From Clostridiales bacterium (GTDB lineage Bacteria; Bacillota; Clostridia; Lachnospirales; Lachnospiraceae), in NCBI GenBank assembly GCA_021202925.1, contig JAJQCD010000015.1, positions 1 through 56,745 on the forward strand: a stretch of DNA of 56,745 nt. The letters run 5' to 3'. Both the position numbers and the translations under genes were made by a program. Positions 50,608 to 56,745 of this stretch are shown one piece after another. The notes below the pieces were generated by a model. That model searched no databases, was not told the origin of the DNA, and saw only the letters and a list, made by a program, of their open reading frames with translations. Every line of letters begins with the position of its first letter. Within the stretch, counting starts at the first letter, position 1.

Positions 50608-52131
50608 CTACAGCACAACCGCGGCGATCCCGCTCACGAACCGAATCAACGGATTCGGGAAAATACCGAGCAACAGTGCCAGGGCCGCCAGCACAGCCAA
50701 CGGAACCAGCATCAAAGCCGACGGATCACCCACCTGCTCCGTACCCGTCTCCGCCCCATCAATATGCTCCGCCATTTCTGCCTCAACCAGACCAGCCTTC
50801 GGGAAAAAACCGTTCGTCACAAGCGGCAACAGATACCCGGCCGTCAGCAGTGCGGAAAGAAGCAGAACGGCAGGACCGGCCCAGCCGAACACGCCAATGT
50901 CACCCTCCAGCGCCCCTTCCGCCAGATACCACTTGCTGATAAAGCCGCTCGCCGGAGGAATCCCGATCAGAGCCAGGGAGGCGAAGGTAAAACACCACAG
51001 CGTTACCGGCATCTGCCTGCCAATTCCGCGAAGCTGTTCCACTCTCGTCTTGCCGGCCTGATACAGAAAGACACCCGCCGTAAGGAAAAGCGCCGACTTG
51101 ATGAACGCGTGGAACACCACATGCAGCAGAGCCCCCTCCATCGCCGTCTCCGAAAGCACAGAAAGACCGAACAGAATATACGACACCTGACTGACCGTCG
51201 AATAAGCCAGCCGTTTCTTAAAGACCGGCTCCCAGAACGCAAGCATGGAACCCATAAATACCGTCAGCAGCGCCAGTGACATCCACGCCGTCTGCACCCA
51301 GGTTCCGCGAATGAAATCCGGCCCCACAACAAAATACACCACACGGATGATTGCCAGGACACCTGCCTTGACGATGATGCCGGACATCACCGCGGAAGCC
51401 GGAGACGGCGCCACCGGATGCGCCGTCGGCAACCAGGCATGCATCGGAAACATGCCCGCCTTCGCACCGAAGCCGATCAGCATCGCAAACACTGCAATCA
51501 TCAGAATCGTCTGATTTTCCATCGCCAGTTCCGGGTTCAGCGTCCCACCCGCCGTAAAGGTGAGCGTATCGCAGAACCGATAGAGGAAAAAGATGCCAAA
51601 CAGTCCCAGGTAGGCGCCACACATGGAATAAAACAGATATTTAAGCGCAGCCAGAATGGCTTCCCGCGACCCATTGTGCAGCACCATCGGCATCGAAGTC
51701 AGCGTCATCAGCTCATAGAACAGATACAGCGTGACCAGATTTCCCGCGAAACACAGCGCAATCAGCACCCCGTATACGATCAGATAAAACCCAAAGAAAC
51801 GCCGTTCCTTCCCCTCATGGCTCATGTAGACGAAAGAATAAAATCCGACGAGCACCCAGGTCACGCTGACGACCGTAACAAACAGCCGACTCACATCGTC
51901 AATATGAAAATAGACCGGAATCCTCCGCATCAGTTCAAACCAGGTGCAGGTATCCGCACCGTTCCACGCCGTATACAGCGCCAGAGCGCCTGTGAGCAGC
52001 AGAACCAGGCCGGTCTGTACATGAAGCGCGTGCAGCGACTCTTTCCTCTCATCTCCCCCTGCATCCCGTCCAGCCGACAAAAGCAGAAACACGCCCGCCA
52101 CTACCGGCAGAAGAATCGATAATCCAATCAT
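50608..52131 (-). CDS. Antiporter-type subunit, MrpD/NuoM-like (second)
   Basis: A 507-residue, roughly 14-helix proton-conducting family member. Key features are YELMTLTSMP (helix-5 Glu), GFGAKAGMFPMHAWLPTAHP (helix-7 Lys), and FHAFIKSALFLTAG (helix-12 Lys). It is close in pattern to its neighbours, which suggests duplication within the operon. It follows the first MrpD-like gene by 14 bases. Confidence 0.88.
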   Translation of the reverse strand: MIGLSILLPVVAGVFLLLSAGRDAGGDERKESLHALHVQTGLVLLLTGALALYTAWNGADTCTWFELMRRIPVYFHIDDVSRLFVTVVSVTWVLVGFYSFVYMSHEGKERRFFGFYLIVYGVLIALCFAGNLVTLYLFYELMTLTSMPMVLHNGSREAILAALKYLFYSMCGAYLGLFGIFFLYRFCDTLTFTAGGTLNPELAMENQTILMIAVFAMLIGFGAKAGMFPMHAWLPTAHPVAPSPASAVMSGIIVKAGVLAIIRVVYFVVGPDFIRGTWVQTAWMSLALLTVFMGSMLAFWEPVFKKRLAYSTVSQVSYILFGLSVLSETAMEGALLHVVFHAFIKSALFLTAGVFLYQAGKTRVEQLRGIGRQMPVTLWCFTFASLALIGIPPASGFISKWYLAEGALEGDIGVFGWAGPAVLLLSALLTAGYLLPLVTNGFFPKAGLVEAEMAEHIDGAETGTEQVGDPSALMLVPLAVLAALALLLGIFPNPLIRFVSGIAAVVL

Positions 52132-52145
52132 TGCCCTTTCCTCCT

Positions 52146-53651
52146 CTATGCAAACCGTTCCAGGCCTTCTATCATCAACCGCACAAGCGGCTCCGAACAG
52201 AGCCCGAGGAACAGGTTCAGCATGATAAAACAGACCAGCATGGCCGACTTCAGCGGCTGATCCTTCACGGTAATCTTCGCCTGCGCCACTGTAAGACCTG
52301 CCCGCCAGCCCGGCGTGTAAAGCCGGATCACCGTCTTCATGAAATACACCGCATTCAGAATCGTACTGATTGCCAGGGCCACCAGCGCCAGCAGCATCTT
52401 ATGTCTCGTCTCATAGGCCGCCTGCGCAAACAGAAGTTTCGAAATAAAACCGGAAAACGCCGGAATTCCCACCATCGAAAGCGATCCGACCGTGAAGGCC
52501 AGACCGGCCAGCTTATTCCGGTATCCCGCTCCGGTCAGCCCCAGGAAATCCGTCCGCTCATCAGAAACATCCGTCAACCCGGAAGCCGCCACAAACAATA
52601 GCGATTTTGTCGCCGCATGCGAAAGAATGTGATACAGGCTCGCGATCATCCCGGCTGCCGTCCCGAGACCAAAGCCCATATAGATATAACCGATCTGCGC
52701 AACCGAAGAATACGCGATCATCCGGCGCACATTGTCCTCCTGAATCGCAAACACAGAACCCAGAATCATGCCCAGAATTCCAAAAATAAACAGTACATTG
52801 ACGACCTTGCTCTCGCGGACCACATCGAAGCCGATCACCCGGTAAAATATTTTAACCAGCAGGAAAATATAGCCCTTTGACACCAGCGAAGACAAAATTG
52901 CCGACGAGGAAAGCGTCGAGTATCCATAGGCGTCCGGCAGCCAGGCATGGAACGGAAACAGGGCGCTCTTAATCGCGATTCCTACTGACATCAGGCAGAT
53001 CGCCACCAGAAGCGGGACGTGATACTCCCCGGACGCTGCAAGCGCCGTCACCGATTCCCTGATGTTACTCATTAACAGGTGTCCGGTCAGGTCGTAGAGG
53101 AAACAGAGTCCCATGAGCAGCAGGCCAGACCCCAGAAGGCTCATAATCATATACCGCATCGCCGCTTCCAGCGTGCGCCCGTTCTCGCGGATCATGATCA
53201 GGCCACAGGCAGAGATTGTATTAATCTCCACAAACACATAGGCGGTAAACATATCGTTTGTATAAATCAACGCAAGCAGAGAAGAGAGCAGAAGACCAAC
53301 CATCGCATAATACAGGTTCTGTTTGGTCGGTTCTGTCTCACGCGCCAGCTCCCTGCGTCCACTGAGCATGCAAAGCAGCATGATCACGCAGAAGAACAGC
53401 GCCATCCAGGCCTCCAGCTGACCAAAGCGGATCTCATTGCCCCACGGCGCCGGAAAATGCCCCATCTGGTATACATAAAAATCACCTGTGCGGACAGTAA
53501 AGAGGAGCACTGCAAACGACATCACACCAATCAGCGAGATCACCGCCGTATTCACCCATTTCGCCGCCTGTCTGCCCAAAACCGAACAAAGCGGCCCGGA
53601 GAAGAGTGCCATGATAATGGAGAGAAACGGAAAATTCCGGACCACTTCCAT
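52146..53651 (-). CDS. Antiporter-type subunit, MrpD/NuoM-like (first)
   Basis: A 501-residue, roughly 14-helix subunit. VFVEINTISA supplies the helix-5 Glu, IAIKSALFPFHAWLPDAY the helix-7 Lys, and SHAATKSLLFVAA the helix-12 Lys. By its place after MrpC it is the best candidate for the canonical MrpD. It overlaps the MrpC stop by one base (TAATG). Confidence 0.9.
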   Translation of the reverse strand: MEVVRNFPFLSIIMALFSGPLCSVLGRQAAKWVNTAVISLIGVMSFAVLLFTVRTGDFYVYQMGHFPAPWGNEIRFGQLEAWMALFFCVIMLLCMLSGRRELARETEPTKQNLYYAMVGLLLSSLLALIYTNDMFTAYVFVEINTISACGLIMIRENGRTLEAAMRYMIMSLLGSGLLLMGLCFLYDLTGHLLMSNIRESVTALAASGEYHVPLLVAICLMSVGIAIKSALFPFHAWLPDAYGYSTLSSSAILSSLVSKGYIFLLVKIFYRVIGFDVVRESKVVNVLFIFGILGMILGSVFAIQEDNVRRMIAYSSVAQIGYIYMGFGLGTAAGMIASLYHILSHAATKSLLFVAASGLTDVSDERTDFLGLTGAGYRNKLAGLAFTVGSLSMVGIPAFSGFISKLLFAQAAYETRHKMLLALVALAISTILNAVYFMKTVIRLYTPGWRAGLTVAQAKITVKDQPLKSAMLVCFIMLNLFLGLCSEPLVRLMIEGLERFA

Positions 53652-54028
53652 TACAGTCCCTCCTTCCGCAGGCGTGTGGAAATCTCATCCAGATCCAGCG
53701 TATGATACCGTCGATACAGGCGAATAGTCAGAGAGAGCATCAGCGCCGACACCGAAACGGATACCACAATTCCGGTCAGCACCAGGCCACTGGGGATTGG
53801 ATTGATATAAGCGTCCACACTCTGGATGCCATCCACCACGATCGGCGCCTTTCTCCCTTCAATATATCCTTTCAGTGCCAGAAACAGATAGACCGCCGTA
53901 TCCATGATATTCAGTCCGATGATCTTCTTGATCAGATTATTCTGCAGCAGCAGGTTGGAAAATCCAATCCCAAACAGAATCATCGCCACCGCCTCTTCAT
54001 AATTATGAAACAGGTTCGAGAGATTCAA
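53651..54028 (-). CDS. mrpC: Mrp antiporter subunit C (NuoK-like)
   Basis: A 125-residue protein with three helices of the MnhC/MrpC/NuoK family, part of the ion-translocating membrane module. It begins with an amphipathic segment (NLFHNYEEAVAMILFGIGFSN-like) and has LIKKIIGLNIMD and the PIPSGLVLTGIVVS segment conserved in MrpC. It lies one base after the fused MbhE-MrpB-like gene. Confidence 0.92.
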   Translation of the reverse strand: MNLSNLFHNYEEAVAMILFGIGFSNLLLQNNLIKKIIGLNIMDTAVYLFLALKGYIEGRKAPIVVDGIQSVDAYINPIPSGLVLTGIVVSVSVSALMLSLTIRLYRRYHTLDLDEISTRLRKEGL

Positions 54029-54029
54029 T

Positions 54030-54989
54030 TCAGTATCCTCCTTTCCGGAACATACAGTAAAAGGTATACATCGTCCCGGCTACCACCACGCCGACACAGA
54101 TGTTGAGCACAAAAATCAGGCCACTGCTTAAAATTGCCCCCGGCGTACCCAGCGGAATCGCGCTTTCGATTCCATTCGCTCCGGTATAAAAGGAGTAGCA
54201 TTTGGACAGGGAATAACAGGCCAGAGCGCAAAAGCTCGTCACCCGATAGGTTTTCGCCGTAAAGAATCGTTCCGTCTTCTCAAAACCAAACGCGCAAAGA
54301 TACAGAATCAGACCCGCACCAATAATGGCTCCGCCGGAAAAGCCGCCGCCCGGCCCCAGGTGTCCGCACAGGATCACATAGATTCCAAAAATAATAATCG
54401 GCGGAACCAGCACCCGCGCAGCCGTCTGCAAAATCACGTCATTCTTTGGTTCGTAAAGCCGGTCGCTTTCGATCTCCCTCGCCCGTTTCTTCTTATCCCG
54501 GCGAAGCAGAATCAGCACCGTACAGGTCGCCGCAAACAGCACATGCGACTCGCCAAGCGTATCAAACGCACGATAGTCGAGAATCATGCCGGTGACGATA
54601 TTGACCGCCCCGGTCTCCTGCAGCCCGTTCTCAATGTAACGCGCGGCCACTTCGTTGTTCACCGGACGCTCCTTAGCGCCGACCGTCGGCAGCCAGGATA
54701 CCGCCGTGAGCAGCGCCAGGACCAGAAGCAGGCAGAACAGAACCGAAAATATCTGATAGAGATGATGAAATTCCCGGATTCTGGTATTTCTGCCAACATC
54801 GTACACCCGCTCCAGCATGCGCTCCCGCTCTCTGGCACGACGTTCCTGTACCTCCGGCGTCTCTACATACGGCTGCTTCGGCGTCATCTCCACCTGATCC
54901 AGATAGGGATCTCTCGACCCGTCCAGCCATTGCTTCAGACGGAAGGAAACCGTCCTCCTGTATTCTTCATCGGTTCGTTTTCTGCTCAT
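54030..54989 (-). CDS. Fused MbhE-like and MrpB-like antiporter subunit
   Basis: A 319-residue fusion. About residues 1-75 are a highly charged cytoplasmic segment not usual for the family. Then an MbhE-like part follows (about 80-160, with PVNNEVAARYIENGLQETGA and GMILDYRAFDTLGE). The rest is a MrpB/MnhB-like part with CGHLGPGGGFSGGAI. The start at 54989 follows GAGGAGGGG and overlaps the DUF4040 gene. In Mbh/Mbs-type complexes MbhE and the MrpB-like subunit are usually separate or joined in this order. Confidence 0.86.
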   Translation of the reverse strand: MSRKRTDEEYRRTVSFRLKQWLDGSRDPYLDQVEMTPKQPYVETPEVQERRARERERMLERVYDVGRNTRIREFHHLYQIFSVLFCLLLVLALLTAVSWLPTVGAKERPVNNEVAARYIENGLQETGAVNIVTGMILDYRAFDTLGESHVLFAATCTVLILLRRDKKKRAREIESDRLYEPKNDVILQTAARVLVPPIIIFGIYVILCGHLGPGGGFSGGAIIGAGLILYLCAFGFEKTERFFTAKTYRVTSFCALACYSLSKCYSFYTGANGIESAIPLGTPGAILSSGLIFVLNICVGVVVAGTMYTFYCMFRKGGY

Positions 54990-55314
54990 GATCCGCCCCT
55001 CCTCTCTCCACAGTGACCAGATTCGCAGCGGCAGGCCCCTCCACAGAATCCTGTGAAGGCTCCGCAACATCCTGCTCGTCCACAATCGCGTGAATCTTCT
55101 TGAGCGTCACAAAAAACAGGATACTGGTGATTCCGGCCCCGACAGCCGCCTCCGTAATCGCCAGATCCGGCGATTCCAGCAGGATCCAAAGGATGGACAT
55201 GACCAGGCTGTACGACATATAGATACAGATCGAATTGAGCAGATTCTTCGAAAGACTGACCGAAACCGCACAGACCAGAAGGAACCCCAACAACAGACAG
55301 GTAAATACCTGCAT
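54967..55314 (-). CDS. DUF4040 subunit, MbhD-like / MrpA C-terminal-like
   Basis: A 115-residue protein with three helices. LESPDLAITEAAVGAGITSILF is the DUF4040 hallmark, found at the end of MrpA or as MbhD in membrane-bound hydrogenases. The last 30 residues are hydrophilic. Its separation from an antiporter domain shows the operon has the split Mbh/Mbs-type organisation and not the classical large MrpA. Confidence 0.88.
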   Translation of the reverse strand: MQVFTCLLLGFLLVCAVSVSLSKNLLNSICIYMSYSLVMSILWILLESPDLAITEAAVGAGITSILFFVTLKKIHAIVDEQDVAEPSQDSVEGPAAANLVTVERGGADHEQKTNR

Positions 55315-55317
55315 TCG

Positions 55318-55689
55318 TCACACCTCCTCCCTCTCCCGGGCCAGCTCCTCTTCCAGCTCGTCCAGTTCTATCTGACGGTAATGCGCTTTCTTTTCCTCAT
55401 CCGTTGTATACTCCAGACGGGCAATCAGATGAGAAGACGTCGGAGAAGAAAACCAGAGAAAGGCCACCACCAGAAACAGCTTCAGCGAGGTGAAGGAAAA
55501 CCCGTTCATTACAATCAGGCCAACAATCGAAAAACCGATTCCCAGCGTATCTCCCATTGCCGCCGCGTGCATCCGGTTCAGCACATAACGGAACCGGTAC
55601 ACGCCCACCATTTCAATCGCAAAAATTCCCAGTCCGCACAGCAGCAGAAAGCCGCCGATTATAAACCGAATCCACTCAAATGCCGCCAT
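55318..55689 (-). CDS. mrpG: Mrp antiporter subunit G
   Basis: A 123-residue protein with three helices. It has the MrpG-typical GVYRFRYVLNRMHAAAMGDTLG segment and FSSPTSSHLIAR at the end of helix 3, then a charged tail. It overlaps mrpF by 14 bases. Confidence 0.92.
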   Translation of the reverse strand: MAAFEWIRFIIGGFLLLCGLGIFAIEMVGVYRFRYVLNRMHAAAMGDTLGIGFSIVGLIVMNGFSFTSLKLFLVVAFLWFSSPTSSHLIARLEYTTDEEKKAHYRQIELDELEEELAREREEV

Positions 55690-56035
55690 GTCCCGGCTCC
55701 TCCTTTCCCTGCCGCTGTTCTCTGTTCTCCAGCGCTTTGTGCTCCAGATATACGCCCGTATAAACCTTCGTAAGCAGAATCACCGCCAGAAAACTGAGCA
55801 TCGCATAAATCAGGCAGATATCCGCCAGATATCCTTCTCTCAGCATAACCGTAAGAATCGCGATCATCACCATTACCATGGTTCCCATCATATTGACCGC
55901 CACAACCCGGTCGGCCACCCGCGGGCCGATGATCGCACGGATCAGACAAAGCACCAGCATCACCGCCAGAAAGATCAGTGCTCCCGTAAACAAAATCCTG
56001 TATGCCTGTTCCAGGCCTGCCACTCCTTCACCCAT
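55676..56035 (-). CDS. mrpF: Mrp antiporter subunit F
   Basis: A 119-residue, three-helix subunit. RAIIGPRVADRVVAVNMMGT is the MrpF signature. The start at 56035 follows AAAGGAGG at a good distance and overlaps mrpE by eight bases; a longer frame has no RBS. A short hydrophilic tail follows helix 3. Confidence 0.92.
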   Translation of the reverse strand: MGEGVAGLEQAYRILFTGALIFLAVMLVLCLIRAIIGPRVADRVVAVNMMGTMVMVMIAILTVMLREGYLADICLIYAMLSFLAVILLTKVYTGVYLEHKALENREQRQGKEEPGHGGI

Positions 56036-56534
56036 TGCGGCCTCCTTTCCCGTCCCGGTTCTGCTCCCATTCCTGCGGTCTCTCAAATTCAGAGAGCATC
56101 ACCGCAAACTCGGACTCATCCATCCCCACTGCCAGGCTTTCATCCAGGCAGTGTACGACGAAATCTTCGCCCTCCAGCGACACGGTAATCGTCCCCGGCG
56201 TCAGCGTAATCGCGTCCGCCATCAAAGACCGCGCCATTGGAGTCTTAAGCCGTGAGCGGAAATGGACGACAACCGGTCTCAGCTCCTCCCTTTCAGAGAG
56301 GATCATATGGATCACCGCCATGTTTGCCCTCACAATCTCTGCGATCAGCACATATCCATACATGCAGATGCCGAACAGACGGTGATACAGCCTCCGTTCC
56401 TTCTCCATACTGTAATCCATAAACCGACAGGTAAACGCAAACATCACTGCCGCAACCATGACGCCAAACAGACAAATCTCCGGCGTCACATCCCCCAGAA
56501 AAATCACCCAGAGCATAAAATACAGCAAAATCAT
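56028..56534 (-). CDS. mrpE: Mrp antiporter subunit E
   Basis: A 168-residue subunit: two N-terminal helices and a cytoplasmic domain with RSLMADAITLTPGTITV, the MrpE signature. The start at 56534 lies seven bases after AAAGGAGG. It is the first gene of the ten-gene operon (E, F, G, DUF4040, MbhE-B fusion, C, four antiporter-type subunits). The complex should move Na+ and/or H+; no redox or hydrogenase module is attached in the window. Confidence 0.92.
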   Translation of the reverse strand: MILLYFMLWVIFLGDVTPEICLFGVMVAAVMFAFTCRFMDYSMEKERRLYHRLFGICMYGYVLIAEIVRANMAVIHMILSEREELRPVVVHFRSRLKTPMARSLMADAITLTPGTITVSLEGEDFVVHCLDESLAVGMDESEFAVMLSEFERPQEWEQNRDGKGGRNG

Positions 56535-56577
56535 CGCCATGCCTCCTTTCGCTCTTCTCTGCAATCGAATACTTCCT

Positions 56578-56606
56578 ATTTTAACTCCATCATCCGGCTC
56601 CGTCTA
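56578..56606 (-). promoter_or_regulatory. Putative promoter of the Mrp-like operon
   Basis: Minus-strand TAGACG (56601-56606), 17-base spacer and TAAAAT (56578-56583), 43 bases before the mrpE start. The -35 box is off consensus by one key base. Confidence 0.45.
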
Positions 56607-56691
56607 GTGAAAATAACAACAATCTTTGCTGCAAACAATCGGTCAGTTTTCAGCATCACACCCGATTTTCCTCAACTCCGCCAGGTACACA

Positions 56692-56745
56692 ATAGGGTAG
56701 AGGGAGGCTAATGCCTCGCCCCTCCCGTTGCACCGGACGTACGGT
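56692..56745 (-). mobile_element. 3' end of a group II intron, running off the window
   Basis: On the minus strand the window edge begins with the 3' strand of a domain V-like helix (ACCGTACGTCCGGTGC), followed by a domain VI-like hairpin (about 56699-56727) and a CTACCCTAT end. This is the usual order at the 3' terminus of bacterial group II introns. The intron points toward the Mrp-like operon and ends about 85 bases upstream of its promoter. The body lies outside the window. Confidence 0.65.

Noticed and set aside
46867-56534. NADH dehydrogenase (complex I) operon
   Set aside because: Only membrane antiporter-type and MrpB, C, E, F and G-like subunits are present; no NuoB, C, D, H or I-type subunits.
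1-56745. CRISPR arrays, tRNA and rRNA genes
   Set aside because: No regularly spaced direct repeats and no tRNA- or rRNA-like conserved sequences were noticed on either strand.

Overview
The window looks like a chromosomal segment of a strictly anaerobic, moderately GC-rich Firmicute (class Clostridia, probably a Lachnospiraceae-like gut organism). This rests on Gram-positive style Shine-Dalgarno sites and intrinsic terminators, a group B-type [FeFe]-hydrogenase, [FeFe]- and [NiFe]-type hydrogenase maturation genes, a CsoR-type repressor, a YkuD L,D-transpeptidase and group II intron pieces. No rRNA, tRNA or CRISPR array was seen.

Layout. (1) 1-2260: truncated heavy-metal P1B-type ATPase and a CsoR-type repressor, each with a strong promoter carrying a related dyad. 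(2) 2287-9514: a patchwork with a 45-aa ORF, a group II intron remnant behind a terminator, two paralogous alpha/beta hydrolases with a Cys nucleophile, a flavodoxin-aldo/keto reductase lipoprotein, a LysR gene broken by an amber codon, a feoA/antiporter chimeric remnant and a polysaccharide deacetylase. (3) 9567-13801: [FeFe]-hydrogenase, ispE, a GntR regulator with a perfect palindromic operator, and a YesL-like membrane protein. (4) 13993-23113: a plus-strand operon with a TM1266-type regulator, a nitrogenase component 1-like pair, hydF, an aspartase-like gene, hydE, a YfcC-type carrier and an M20 amidohydrolase. (5) 23186-31433: a second plus-strand operon that starts with a structured leader ending in an intrinsic terminator next to the start codon, followed by a NifH-like reductase, a second nitrogenase component 1-like pair, hypF, hypC, hypD and hypE. 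(6) 31511-33556: a 138-bp palindromic element, a membrane-anchored protein, a GNAT and a cyclophilin. (7) 33645-44910: an 11-gene minus-strand surface-polysaccharide operon. (8) 45088-46788: an L,D-transpeptidase. (9) 46867-56534: a ten-gene minus-strand Mrp/Mbh-like antiporter operon with four antiporter-type subunits, preceded by the 3' end of a group II intron at the window edge.

The most notable content is 13993-31433. Genes that normally serve three metallocofactor pathways sit in two tightly packed operons: NifH plus two D/K-like pairs (nitrogenase-type), HydE and HydF (H-cluster) and HypCDEF (Fe(CN)2CO unit). HydG, HypA, HypB, NifB and any [NiFe] large subunit are absent from the window. 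ATGA-type overlaps join the NifH-like gene, the second D/K-like pair and hypF, which argues for one function. My working inference is a metallocofactor assembly or maturation system in which a NifH-driven D/K-like complex works with Hyp- and/or Hyd-derived Fe-CO/CN chemistry. The nearby [FeFe]-hydrogenase is one possible client. This is not demonstrated by sequence alone.
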